Source: Diplolepis rosae
Taxonomy: Eukaryota; Arthropoda; Insecta; Hymenoptera; Diplolepididae
Assembly: GCA_030998225.1 (NCBI GenBank)
Contig: JAPYXD010000701.1
Span: 14,864,501-14,928,500 of the forward strand
Reading direction: 5' to 3'
DNA length: 64,000 bases
The stretch's first letter is position 1, and every line of letters begins with the position of its first letter. Positions 45,001 to 60,000 of this stretch are shown piece after piece. The notes beneath the pieces were generated by a model that was given only the letters and a program-made list of their open reading frames with translations, did not search any database and was not told the origin of the DNA. A program made the position numbers and the translations under genes.

Positions 45001-48000
45001 ATTGGCCAATAAAGCACAAACTATTTATTATTCATCCAAATTTATTTTACCGCCTTCAAAGTAGGCCGCTCCCGAAATAATACACTTATGCCAACGAATA
45101 ATCCAATCATCAAAACATTTCTTAAACGCATTTGCCGGAATCGACTTCAGTTCTCGCCACAAATTCTCTTTTATGTCTTTTATCGACTGAAAACGGGTGC
45201 CTCGAAGTGGTAATTTGAGTTTTGGAAAGAGAAAAACGTCGTCCGGAACCATATCAGATGAATACGGTACTTGTTTCATGATATTCGTCAAGTTTTTGAC
45301 CAGAAATTCGTTCACAATGGTAGCCTTGTGAGATGGTCTTTCGGAACTAGTCGAGCAGAAACGCATTTTATGCCCAAACAATCGTTTAAAATGGTACGAG
45401 TTAATTCGTGAGACACATAAAGTTCAGCGGCTATCTCTCTTAAACTTGAATGATGATTTTTAGTCACCATTTCCTTTACATTAGCGATGTTAACTTCAGT
45501 TGAACACGTTGATCGCTGATCAGAGCGAGGCAAATCTTCCACAAAATCTCGACGGCTTTTGAATGCACTGTACCACTCATGTGCACGTGTTTTTGATAAA
45601 GTCAATTCGCCGTGAGCCTTCTGTAACATTTTCAGCCATTTCCCACACGAAATTCCATTTGCAATGCAAAATTTGAGACCAATTTCTTGTACAATATTCT
45701 TATCCATTGGAAAAATCGTAAAACACACTTGAGATAAACTGACAACATCGAGCACTGTGAACAAACTAAATGACAGATCTTGCTCGAACTTCAGGTTCGT
45801 ATAGAGGACAGTGGTGCCAACTTACCGTCAAAAAGGTTTTTGAAAATCTCTTCAAGCGGGCTTTTTGAATGATCTAGTCGCGGTACTTTTTTGACAAAAT
45901 GTATTAAGCTTGAAGGAAACTATATTGATGAATAAAGTCGAATTTCTGGAAAAAACTGTGTTTTTCTTAGTTAGACTAGAAACTTATTGAGTGATGTATT
46001 ATAAGAACGCCTTCTAATCATTCTCTCCGGGATTCGTGGGGATTATTGGTAAATCACAATCTTGAGTTATTGATTAAACCTTAATGGAGCATGAGATTTA
46101 GTGTTTGTTTTCATCCTGCACATGCATGGTTTTCGATTCGGCGAGGACGGTAGTTATACATAAAAAGTCAAGGATCCAAAGTTGGGTTTTCTCTTAGCCA
46201 TTTAAGAGCAACTTTTTAATTTAAAGGAAATCCATCTGTCGCCGTCTTCTACAACGTAACACTATTGTTAGATTCAAGAACTATTGTTTATTAGCACATC
46301 ATCAGCTCATGATGTTTTACAGTCATTATGATTTTCAGAGCAGCTGCGCGTTATATGAAAAAGTCAAAGAACTTTGTTAGGAAGTGGCTGAACCGATACA
46401 AAGAGGCAAGGAACATTGATAACTTACCAGACAGGAGTGAGACGCGCGTGACTACCGAAAAAAAGGATAAAGTGATGGCCAAATTTTTAGAAAGAACCCT
46501 AATATACTTATACTTCGTGCCAAACTCGAAAAGTTTTCGCCAGAAAAGCAATGAATGTAAGCCTGAAGACAATAGAACGCTATTTTAAATTTACTACATA
46601 TGAGTGGAAGAGCACAAAGCTGAAATTGTTCCTGAAACCAAAGCACATTGCAAAGTAGCTGGAATGGATGAAGGAAAATATCAATTGCGACTCGTTCAAG
46701 GTCGTATTTACTGATAAGACCTCCTTTTAGAGATGGGTTCGTACACCCTCTGCATTGTTTTGTGCGATAAACCCTTGATCCAAGCTGCCATAAACAAGAA
46801 GAAGAAGAAACCCTTGATCCAACCTACCGTCAAGCACGTTGCCAAAATCCATGCGCGGTGTTGCTTTAATAAACAGGATTTTAGCAAATCGCACGTGTTA
46901 ACTGGTATGTTAAACACCCAATGATATAATCGACAGTGATGGAAATTATTTGCCGTATTAGCTGAAATTATCATAGTTCAGAAAGTTTATTTTGAACCTA
47001 CGATGTTGATTTTCATAAATATTTTTTTCCTTTCGACGAAACCGTAACGACGATCTTGTGACAATGGTGCAAACATTGGGCTACCCAGCAAATACTTTAT
47101 GTAACCGCTCCGTAACAAAAGGGTAACATAGTTATTTCTGCTTATGTAAAGATTGTTATTGTTCAGTGATGTAAATGCTATATAACGGGAAGGTAACAAT
47201 GTTATGTAAGATTGTTACCGCGTGAAGATGTAAAAGATCAATAAAAGAGTGAATGTGACAATTCTGTAGCAGTGGGATGTATATGCTATAGAAAAAAAAT
47301 GTAAAATTCGTTCTCTAATTGTGTTACACACATGATCTGTAACAGTTTTGTCATAATGTTATGTGAGTGAACTGTCACGGCATTACTGTATAATTATGTA
47401 AGTCGTGTATAATGTACATTCATTGAAGCTATGTAAGAATGTGACATAATTATTATATAAGAATCATGTAACATTTGTTCTGTAACTTGGTTACCTAAAT
47501 GATCTATTACAATTTAGTTGCTTTGTTACGTAATGGTAATGTAACAATGTTACGGAATAGTTATGTTAGTTGTATATAATGTACATTAGTAACAGCTACG
47601 GAACAGTGTGACAATTTTTATGTGACAATACTGTATCTTTGATTCTGTAACTTGGTTACGCGAATGATCAATAACACTTTCTTTGCACACTGATAGAAAG
47701 GAATAGCTGTTACAACGATATTTATGATTAATTTAACCTTACCTTATTGCTGGCATAGATACAGCAATATGAGATTTGTATTTTAACCATCCGATTATAA
47801 CTGAATAAATATGAACGAATCAACCATATTATTGGTTGCTATGGAAAAATGTATTGTTCGCCTTCCCATATTATATTTCTGTCTCGACCAATTTCACTTA
47901 CAATATTTTGATTTCTGTATTGAACATCCTGCGTTGTTCAGAGAGACATATTATTTTATAAATATAATTATAATATAATACCTACAACCGAATGGCTAAA

Positions 48001-51000
48001 ACTCCCGAACCATTTCTATCAGTGCATTGTTACGTAAGTGTACTATGACGGCATTACTGTGTAGTGCTTCTCTGTAAGTTGTGTATAATGCATGTTATTA
48101 TCAGATATGTAACAATCATGTAATATTATATATAGATATTTTAATTTCCCGAATACCGACATCAATAATAGTCGGAAAAATTAAAAATTGTGGGTAATAT
48201 GTTAAACAGATATACGATGATAAAATATTGATAGTACACAACTCATTTCTGTGAGTCAAATTTTGCAACTTTGTGTTATTTGTCGTTTACTGAATATTAT
48301 ACTTAGGGCATGTGAAATTTTACCATAAGAGCAATTCAGTATACACAAGTTATTACCCACAATTTTTAATTTTTCCGACTATTATTGATGTCGGTATTCG
48401 GGAAATTAAAATATCTATATATAATATTACATGATTGTTACATATCTGATAATAACATGCATCATACACAACTTACAGAGAAGCACTACACAGTAATGCC
48501 GTCATAGTACACTTACGTAACACTGCAAAGAAAGTGTTATTGATCATTCGCGTAACCAAGTTACAGAATCAAAGATACAGTATTGTCACATAAAAATTAT
48601 GTCACACTGTTACTTAGCTGTTACTACTGTACATTATATACAACTAACATAACTATTCCGTAACATTGTTACATTACCGTTACGTAACAAAGCAACTAAA
48701 TTGTAATAGATCATTTAGGTAACTAAGTTACAGAACAAATGTTACGTGGTTCTTACATAAAAATTACGTAACATTGTTACGTAGCTGTTACTAATGTACA
48801 TTACATACAACTCACATAACTATTCCGTAACACTGTTACATTACCCTTACGTAACAAAAAAACGATATTGTTATAGATCATTCGGGCAACCATGTTACAG
48901 AACAAATGTTACATGATTCTTATATAATAATTGTGTCACATTGTTACATAGCTTTTATTAATGTACATTATACACGACTTACATAATTATACAGTAATGC
49001 CGTGACAGTTCACTCACATAATATTATGACAAAACTGTTACAGATCATGTGTGTAACACAATTAGAGAACGAATTTTACATTGTTTTTCTATAGCATATA
49101 CATCCTACTGCTACAGAATTGTTACATTCACTCTTTTATTGATCTTTTACATCTTCATGCGGTAACAATCTTACATAACATTGTTACCTTCCCGTTATAT
49201 AGCAATTACATCACTGAACAATAACAATCTTTACATAACCAGAAATAACTATGTTACCCTTTTTTTACGGAGCGGTTGCATAACGTGTTTGCTGGGCAGT
49301 AATAGAAGAAACACTCAAAACATACTAACCTTGGACATCAGCAAATAAATCTAGAGTAACCCTACTGTATCACTCTTCTTATGACCCAGATTATAATATT
49401 GTTTTAAAATTCGGTGGTTGAGTTCGAAATTTTTGCCACTGCCTACATAATCGGAAGATCATTAGTCGCATACCAGATAGGATGCGATGCCGACATGTGT
49501 CCTCATATATAATTTCAAACTCTTATATCGCATTAATTCTAATTAAATTCAAAGAATTTGAAATCTTTCTGTGAAAAAACAGACAAATTCAACTGTGTCG
49601 GGATTCGAGCCCGGGTCTTTTGATTGCCGATTGCCGGTGTTGGAAAATGGACACCAAGGTACTGGCTCCTTATTTTGTGACACGATGTTTCTGCCATTTT
49701 ACTACGCTGTATGGCATCTATCGTAATTATAAACGTCTTTTGTTGGATATTTACACATTAGTCTTCATTGTATCACGAAAATCATGCAGTTGTTGTAAAA
49801 CCATCCTTTAAATTGAGGAGTTGTATTCAATAAGGCGACAGGCGCTCGAAAACCTGTAAAAGTATTGTCCGCCTCGTGATGTCATAGTCAAAAATTGAAA
49901 ATCGAAATTCGAAAAAACCAAAAACATGGTTTTATAGCTCGTGAAAAATGAATGTTAGTTTCCTCTTACAGTTTTTTTATAACGTTGCAAATTTTCGAGT
50001 AAATTAATAAAAAGTGGGTTGGTTTTAAAGAATAGAAACCATGTTTTATTTCAATCCACTCGCCTCGAAAAATTCATTAATTAACGGATTGCGAAATTTT
50101 TTATTGCGTTCTACTCGTGAATCTCTGGCTGAGGCGACAGTGCTTGCAAAAATTTTTTTTGTTCATTGTTAAATGGTTTTTTTTTTAATCCGAAGAAAAA
50201 ACTATGTTTTTCGAGCTTCGGACCGAAAAAGTGATCGAGGAAGTTTGAGCTACAGTAAACTTCCCGCGAACAAGTTGATCATTAGTATATGGAGCAACTT
50301 TCTGGAAAATATCAACTCGATTGAACAATTACTTTCGAAAATACAACGAGTTAAACGCAAATGCGAATTAGGTTTTGACGCGATTTTACGGGTTTTGTTA
50401 CGAGCAATGCAGGCGCGCCGATGAGTAAAAGTCAACGGTAGAAGCGAAGGAAGATAGAGAAAGAGAGTAGGAGTGGCATGCGATGAAAATGAGCGTCAAA
50501 ACCTAATTCGCATTTGCGTTTAACTCGTATTTTCGAAAGTAATTGTTCAATCGAGTTGATATTTTCCAAAAAGTTGCTCCATATACTAATGATCAACTTG
50601 TTCGCGAGAAGTTTACTGTAGCTCAAACTTCCTCGATCACTTTTTCGGTCCGAAGCTCGAAAAACATAGTTTTTTCTTCGAATTAAAAAAAAAACCATTT
50701 AACAATGAACAAAAAAATTTTTTGCAATTCTGTCGCCTCAGCCAGAGATTCACGAGTAGAACGCAATAAAAAATTTCGCAATCCGTTAATTAATGAATTT
50801 TTCGAGGCGAGTGGATTGAAATAAAACATGGTTTCTATGCTTTAAAACCAACCCACTCTTTATTAATTTACTCGAAAATTTGCGACGTTATAAAAAAACT
50901 GTAAGGGGAAACTAACATTCATTTTTCACGAGCTATAAAACCATGTTTTTGGTTTTTTCGAATTTCGATTTTCAATTTTTGACTATGACATCAAGAGGCG

Positions 51001-54000
51001 GACAATACTTTTACAGGTTTTCGAGCGCCTGTCGCCTTATTGAATATAACTCCTCAATTATAGCAGGATAGACTTGAAAATTTAAAATGAAAAAATATTT
51101 CCAAAACTCGAGGACAAAGTTTCATCACACTTTGTCGAAGTAAAAATAAATTATCACTCATCAAAAACCTCTATGGATTAGCTACACTTATCAAGGATAC
51201 AATAGATGTCATGGTACTGATATTTCGAGTCTTCTCCATATGCTATTGTTTAATATTTCAATATTATTAATAAATATTTTTTCGGAAGCGCATCTAGAAA
51301 TAATCATTTCTTTAACGATATTGATATTTGAGAGTTAGCTTGTTACTGAAGAGTATTATTAAGTCACACAAAAGTAACAGTTTGTGAAATCCTTTGTGGG
51401 GACCTCATGAATTATAAAAGATGATGGTCAATAACTTTCTATGCGGTGCTATATTAGTTTTTAATTCCTTTTTATAATAGTTCGAATGATAGCGAATCTT
51501 ATATGATTTGAGAGTTTGTATTTTGGTATATTTAGCACTTAAAAAATATTTCATTTCGAATTTGCACCTACTTTTTAAGTATGCCAAGGAAGAATTGTGT
51601 TCTTAGCGTGTCTTATACAATATCTCAAATGGTTAGAACAATAATTTTATTATTGAATACTAGCCACTTAAAGATTAATCCAAAATTAATGAATTTGATT
51701 AGAGTTTCATAGGATCCTTTTAAAGAAGTCAAAAAGTCACAACATTGATATTGGCGAAATTTTATTAGATGATAAGAAATCTTTACAAGTCGTTTATACA
51801 TGAGGAAGCAACTAATCAGGCAGCAATGATGTTGTGCGTGATGAACTAGAAGCAAGGATAGTAGGGTGAGGTTTCTAATTCACATGTTTAATAGTGATAT
51901 CACGGAAGACGAGTCATGGTGTAAGCGACTCAACATCCAAGGGTGAAACAACAAGGCCATATCGATTTAGCCCTGAACTTTCTATCCGTTATACTACACA
52001 ACTGCGATAGTGAGATATAAATAAACGCGAATTGGTCGTTTAGCTATAAGGACTATAAATATAGTCGTGGCTAGGGATGAAAGTGGGAAGACCCATCAAG
52101 AAACTATAGAGATTGTTCTTCCAGAATTGATCTTTGCTTATTGGATCCTGGAATGTGCACGAACAACTGTGAAAAGTATTTCCAATATAGCCTCCCTTGT
52201 GTAATTCCTTTATCCTGTTTCACTTCCATACGTGAGAAAAACAAGATGACATAAAAAGTGCAGATCAAATAGATAGAAAAGAAGAAACGATGAGAATATC
52301 CTAACAAACAAATTTCTTTAAAACGAGGGATAAAAAAATGTTAATATAGTCAAAATATTCTCCAAAGAAAATTCTAGAAAATGTTCTGATCTAAAATTTT
52401 CTAAAGATCACGTCGTTTTTTTGCATCAATCTCAGTTTTATAAGGTTATTAAGGTCCCTAAATTCAAGTATTACATTGAACCCTAGACTGTAAAAAAAGT
52501 TTTGGTGTTAAATTACAGCCAACTGTAATACGAGGTGCACTATTTATATTTTGAGTCTTGGGAACACTGAGTGTTCTAAAGTGCCATTCGACATTTGCAC
52601 TGAAAAGTTTGAAGTTTTTTACCATAACCACCTTTAAAACGTTTATTATGACTTTCGACGTGGATTATCAAGACAAGAACGCATCGATCAACTTATTTTC
52701 ACTTTTGGCGATGAAGCCCCATCCTATGCCATTGTGAAACGCTGATATAACGATTTTAATCGTGGCCGCAGTTCGCTCACCGACGAATTTCGCAAAGGTC
52801 GTCCAAAATCAGTTGTTGGGCCAGAAAAGATTAATGCTGTGCAAAAACTGATAATGCCAGATCGTGATATGACATAGTGTGAGATTGAGGCAACCTTAGG
52901 CATTAGTTCCATTAGCATATATAAAATATTGCATGGACATTTAGCCGTAGAAAAGATTTTTTCTCGTTGGATCCCACATAATTTGAGACGACCATGTGTA
53001 TTTTACTTTGTAATACTTAAAAGGTTATGTTGGCAGATTGAAGCAGACATGTAGAATAGACATAAGGAAACAAAAGTAGTGTAACCGAAAATGAAGGAAT
53101 TTTACTCGTAAGCTAATAATTGCAAAACTTCCCGAGTATGGTGCTAGTGCTGCAGTGGCAGGAAATGGCCGCCGTTGTATAGATTTACGCTATCCACGAT
53201 GGCGGCCATTTTCTGCCACTAAAATACAAGCGCCGCGTTCGAAAAGACCTAGCACTTCAATGCATTATGAACTGACGAGAAAAAACTACTCGTTTTCCGT
53301 GAAGTCAATGTACACAACTTTGGTCTCCATATTTCTACTCTCATCCATATCTAAATGGATGAATACAGCCTAATCTAGCAGAATATTCGAATTATAAAAT
53401 GAAATAGAGACAGGTTTGCTAGTTACGTATTATTAGATCTCTTTTACATAAAACACACGTAGTTTTTTTAAACAATGTAAAATTCGCATTTTAGGTAAAA
53501 AATTCCCCAATCCCTTTCTCCAGGCTTGCCAGTTTTGCCACCAGATGGCGTATTCGAATTCTTCAGACCCCAATGTATGGATTTTCAGTAGAGAAGCATC
53601 AAAATCCAATACGTCGAACTTGAAAAGAACTATTTTCTCTATCAAATTAAATTTCGATTTTTCAGTGTCAGGTTTGTATTTATCGTCTTAAAAATTTCTT
53701 TTACGAACAGAAGTTTTACGAGAAACAAACTGATAGTTTTAAAATTAAAAGAGCCATATACATGAATGTACCACCACTCTTAAGAAGTTAATTTTGCATT
53801 TTTCAATATATATTTTTTACGAGCAATACTATTTTTTATTTATCTGCAATGTGCTTAACTAAGAATGAGGCGTGACTTAATGTTAAATTCAAGTCCAGTT
53901 CTCGCCTGTCTTTGTCTAGTTTTTCGCCCCATGCATTTGGTCCTTAAGGAATGTGAACGTGATTTGACTCGATAAAAATCATATTTAAAAGTTTCTTAAA

Positions 54001-57000
54001 GTGGTAAAAAAAGGATTAACTTCTTTTATTAAACTTTCCAGGAATTATGCGCCTGTAGCTAAGTCGAAAAATTGTCCGGAACAAGCGTTGAAGCTCTTCA
54101 ATAGCAATTTCTCCAGACAGCTTTCACTTCTACGTAAGTTGCTGCTTATTGAGGCTTGAAATTACTCCCATCCCTTAAACCATTCTTTCTGAGTCTTTCA
54201 AAAGTTTTGCGTGCCTTCCTTCGAAATAAAAGATGAGATTTTTTCAATTATACTCATAAAATTTAAATCTACCCAAATGTAAATTCATGCAAGATTTCAC
54301 TAGATAATAATGAAATTTAAAAATTCTTTAAATGCTATGGAAAATTTTTTCAGTTAGATAATTTTCTTATTTTATTGTGAAATTTCAAAAGTGAAATAAT
54401 CACACGATTCGCTTGAAGATAAGACCTGAAGCATCCCTTAGTTTGATTAAAATTTCAAGAATTCGAAACTGTTCGAACCCTCAAAGTACAAAAAACGACC
54501 AAATTTGTATCAAAAAACTTCCCATAATCCACGATTATGAGAAATCAAGAATAAAGAAGGAAAGAAAAAAGAAGGCAACCTTCCGAAACCCCTTCCTTCT
54601 TTTTCTATCTGTCGTCCTTTTTTGTCTTTATTACCCACAACCATCTGCATAAAAAATAACATGCCGACGTTTCGGTGCTCTTCCAACATCCTCTTCAAAG
54701 CTAAAAAAGAGGGTGCTGGAAGAGGACCGAAACGTCGGCATGTTATTTTTTATGTAGATGGCTGTGGGTAATAAAGACAAAAAAGGACGAAAGATAGAAA
54801 AAGAAGGAAGGGATTTCGGAAGGTTGTCTTCTTTTTTCTTTCCTCTTTTTTTGTCGGTTTCTCATAATCGTTTATTTTAAGAAATTTTTTAGTCCAAATT
54901 TGGTCGTTTTTTGAGTTTGCAGTGACACGGGTTTGAATTTAGTATTGCCTCAGTTTGTTCAAAAATGATATAATATAGATTCCTACTTATCGAATTTAAA
55001 AATATGGAGTAATAGTTTCTTTCTTGCAACTCTTCCACCTACTTAATTTACTTCTTCAGTATTTCTTTACTGCAAATCATACGAGAATGAAAGAACCATC
55101 GGAATGTTCTCCTGAATCGGGACTGAAAAGCTCGGCGCTTCTCTGTTCAGTTTCTGCAGTGAATTCTCAGAGTATTGCGATCTTCCCAGATTCGGGAAAA
55201 ATAGAGCAAGATAAAAGTATGATGTTATGTCAGGAATCGTTTTCCAGTTCTGTGAATCTCTTCCGGACTTTTGTAAACTTGGCGATAGAAATCGAATTGG
55301 CTTTAGATTTCTTTACTCCACAGAAACAGAGAGGACTTAAAAATTAACGTTCTTTCATTTCCAAGTCAATTCAACTTAGTTCTTAAGTCATGGAAAATTC
55401 CACGGCAAACTCACAAAAAGCAAATATTCACATTATCAATTTCTCAAAAATATACACAATTCATAATTCACGTATAAAAATATCTTGCGAACATTTTCCA
55501 TACTTTCATCATTTTTTCAATTTAAGGTAGTATTACCCTTACAGCGATAAATTAAGAAAGCGTTGAAATTTCAGGGCATCGTAAATGAAGTTAAAATACA
55601 CAAGATAGCAAAGTTTGAAGGCGTTTGACTTATTAGTTTAAAAGATAGGAATTTCTAAAGTCACCCACTTTTACTTGGTAGGTATAGGTTATAGTTGAAA
55701 TTCAATAAGGAATTCCAGAAAAAAGAATAAAAGAAAAATTAAGAGCGTGATCAAATTCCGCGAGTAGAATAAACACTTTCTTAGACTCACTCCTGCTTAA
55801 TTTGGATAACTTTGTCTTATTGTATTTCGAGTAACAACGCTTTAAAGTTGTTGAAATCGAGTTCAATAAAGAGCACTAAATAAATGAGCCGAGTTAGCGG
55901 CAACGTCGCGACTGAGCGAGAGAGAAAGTACGAAATAGCAAAATGTGTGCAACTGAGCAAGGCGTGCCGAGCTTTTAACTTTAAACTTTTGATTTATCGC
56001 GCGACGTTGCCAGCTTTCGAGCAACTGATTTCGCTAAGTGTGCGCGCTCATCCGTGTGTACAGCTTCAGCCAAAATTATTACACTGGCGATATCGCAACA
56101 GTACTAGGGTTTGCCCGCATGGCAAGCGCAAAACTTTTGGCTCTTAATACATTTTTTGTAACAATGATTGCAAAGTTTCAAAAATAATGTGCACCATTTG
56201 GTTGAGCCTCAATCAATTGTCTATTTAATCGATAGATGTTATTAAGGTAATAAGTAGAGATATATGAGCACTATCGAAAACCAATATTGCAATTTTTGAT
56301 TTAAAAAAAAAAAAAAAATTCAAACACGAAAAATGCTCTTGATTTCACAATTTTGGTCGGATGTGGCTGCTTAACGAACTCGTTCTTTCTTTTTGGGTTC
56401 TCAAAATATGTGCCAGATTTCAATCCAATCCGAAAAGACTTTCGTAAAAATCATTTCTTCTGACTCAGAGGGTCTCAAAACGTAAAGATTTGATGAAAAT
56501 TCCAAGTATTTTTCCACATAAAACTAATACCTTTTCATATAATGAGAAAGTAAAAATAATTTTTAATTATCATATAATTCATGAGGATTTTTTTCTCTAA
56601 TATAAATAACGATGATGATCGTGGAAAAAAGTTGCTGCTTAGGAAAAATATTTTGTCATGGATGATCGTAACACTCCCCGATATTAGACTTAGCCACGGT
56701 AAATCAATTGACAAATTCTCTCACATCAGACCCCAAATCGACGTATCAGTTGAACTAGCTTTTTATCTGACCACTCGTATCACTCGCAATTCAGAAATCG
56801 ATTTTCGTTTACGTTGTCACAAATATCTATCATCTTCGTATTGGCGGCGAAAAGTCTTACACAGATAAACGATCAGTACTTTGCAGTCATAGGGAGGGAT
56901 AAGGCATACGAAGGATGCTGGGTGTATATAGTAACATCAGAGTGATGTTATCAACGTCATTCATACGCACGAGCACTCACCCAACCTATAGATAGCAGAG

Positions 57001-60000
57001 GGCAATAAAAAACCCCCAAGATAAGTTACTTCCTACGCAAAGAACACCTTCACTTTTCGCTAATGGGCCTCCCACAAATGTATTTTAATAAAATATTTCC
57101 AAATGTAACATATTCTTAAATATTCTAAAATATGTAGTATAACCTGAATTCACTAAAAAATTTCTAAATATTTTTAACTACCTGTAAATATTTTGAAGTA
57201 CTTTTAAGTATGTGATAAAACTATCTCAGAATATTTATGGGAAACACTGTAACATTAGTCATGATCACGTGATACCAGAAAACTCTTGTAAAATATTAAT
57301 TATAATTTGAGAATTACTAACCTTAACCCTACAATTACCAGCATTTTATATACACGGTGACCCATTTTAATCTATAATCCTAAATATCTTCTAAAATACT
57401 TTATCTAAGAAAAAATGGTTCGGACAAAGGTTGACCAGGACCAAGGGGGACATTTGACTGTACCATCATTTTTGACCTTGTGGTCAATTTTCAAGGTCAA
57501 ATAGAGGTAAGCCCCTTTTCTTAAATAAGAACCCCCACTTTTGACTGTGGATTTGAAAAGTGTGGGAAGGTTCACGTCAAAAATGACCCATGGAAAAATG
57601 GTTTTTGTTACCTTCAAAAGGTAAAAAATGAAGGTCAAATGTCTGAGAAACGACCAGATGCCCTTTTTCTGAATTGTCTTGTTTTTTCGGGGTAAACAAA
57701 CGTTCAAGATGCTTCACAAAAGTCAAGGAAATATTAAGGTGTACATCACCTTGACCATCATGACCTTCAGCTCAATTTTTAAGGTGACTTGAAGGTCATG
57801 ACGATGTTTTTTAGATTGAACTCTGAGCCTGGATACATTTTTTTTGTAGACTTCAGGCTGAGGATTGTTATCACAGCACCCCCCGAAAAACACCCAGACA
57901 CGAACAATAATTTCGGATAAGATCTAAAGACTGTTACTATGTAGTTACAAAAGTGACAATCTTGACAATGTCACTTCTCTGTGACTAGTTACAAAAAAAA
58001 GACACTTTTTACTTATTTTTAGCGTTAACCAGAAAACCTGAAGGTCATGATGGTCAAGGTGATGTACACCTTAATATTTCCTTGACTTTTGTGAAGCATC
58101 TTGAACGTTTGTTTACCCCGAAAAAACAAGACAATTCAGAAAAAGGGCATCTAGTCGTTTCTCAGACATTTGACCTTAATTTTTTACCTTTTGAAGGTAA
58201 CAAAAACCATTTTTCCATGGGTCATTTTTGACGTGAAACTTCCCACACTTTTCAAATCCGCAGTCAAAAGTGGGGGTTCTTATTTAAGAAAGGGGGCTTA
58301 CCTCTATTTGACCTTGAAAATTGACCTCAAGGTCAAAAATGATGGTACAGTCAAATGTCCCCCTTGGTCCTGGTCAACCTTTGTCGGAACCATTTTTTCT
58401 TAGATAAAGTATTTTAGAAGATATTTGGGATTATAGATTAAAATGGGTCACCGTGTATATATATTTCATTTATTTTATTTTCATTATCTATATCATTTTA
58501 TTTTATTTCTGTTTATTCATTCACTTATGCGCTGCTTCTAAAGTCATACAATATGTTAATATATAAACACTTTTTTTTAAAATGGAATATACTCTAATAA
58601 ATTCATTCATTGAAGACATTTTACAAGTTTGATGCTCAAGCAAAGCGAGGGGCAACGATCGCGCGAGTAAAATAAATGTTCTTCCCGTGTTAAACACGAT
58701 TTATTTTCTACTGAGAGGCCAAAAAATGGATTTGTTTGCCTTCCAAGGGACAATAAAATGCACTTTACGACCTACTTTACTACAGAGCAAGTATTATATT
58801 TATATATATTATTGATATAACATGTACATAATCCACCGAGTCGTAAATGGACACCCTCAATACCGCTCTGCAGACACTCGAAATACTTCTTTAGGATGTA
58901 TTTTGAAAAACATATCGTACATGCTACGAAGCTTGCCCATTTTGAGACTCGACAGATGTATTCAGTCCTAGATACCACCGCGCGCGCGCGTGCTCGGTCA
59001 CGACTCGGCCTGAATACATTGGTCCTCGCCCCAAAACGCGTGCCTTAGTTCCTAGCAACACAATATACTATTTTAAACGTAAGCAGCATTATGAAATATT
59101 AACCCTCTGCCTAGCCAAATGACTGTTATTGTCAATAATCGTCAAATGAGGTATATGGAGAGAGAATAGCCAATGGCATCATTCATTTATACAAATAGCT
59201 GAGTATTGGTACAATTCAAATGAATTCGAAGTTATCAGTGATGTAACACAAAACTATATGAACTGCAGAAGATCCTCCTTTATTGAAATTTTTGAACTAA
59301 TAACTTTATTATTCTTCTAATACTCAAAAATCAGCCGGTCATGCATTGGTTTCTTCCGAAACCAAGCAGGGGGTCCTAGAACAGGCGGCCGGGCGCGTCC
59401 TCGGGTTGCAGATAAAGGGGCCCTAAGCCCAGAAACGCTGCTGAATACGGATGCAAAATAAATAAGCAGTCGCGGACAATATTCCAGGGATGTTCCCAAA
59501 GTAATAACTCACAAGCCAAGGTGTTAACAACTATACCAAGGGATGCATGGCACCAGGAATTGGTATCTTCTTCGGTTTCTCCAGGAAACCAGGTCGCCTT
59601 CTGGAATATTCAGACCTTACCCGTGCATTCGGGGCTCTGCAGGAATGGACCGTATACTTCCCTGGTTGTTTCTGGGAATAATGTGCAGAGGAATGATTTA
59701 AATAAATGTATGCGCGAGGAATTGTTTGGAGGGAAATTGGGAGTAACGGTGGAGCCTGATTACAGCCAGAGGTCTGGCGCGAGGCGGTAAAAAGACTGCC
59801 TGTACGGGATGGTTCAGATGCAGATGAAACGCATTTCCAGGATGAGGAATAGGCCTAAAAGATGGATGAATTTTGCAGGATACAGCAACTCCGCCAAGAT
59901 ATCGAATACACGGAGGGTTGGGCTGAATCATTTAAATACCAGGTGGGAAGAGCAGTTGGTGCGAAGGTGAAACTGGCGTGAGCCACAAGTGTTAAGAGAG

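Noticed and set aside
47081..49299. CRISPR-like array from repeated GTTACGTAA units
   Set aside because: Units are degenerate, irregularly spaced and arranged as a palindrome in an animal genome.
50173..50698. Matching 83- and 88-codon ORFs on opposite strands
   Set aside because: They are mirror images created by the fold-back arms at 49811-51059, with no domain.
57405..58403. 100- and 77-codon ORFs with the same protein text on opposite strands
   Set aside because: By-product of the 57353-58455 palindrome.
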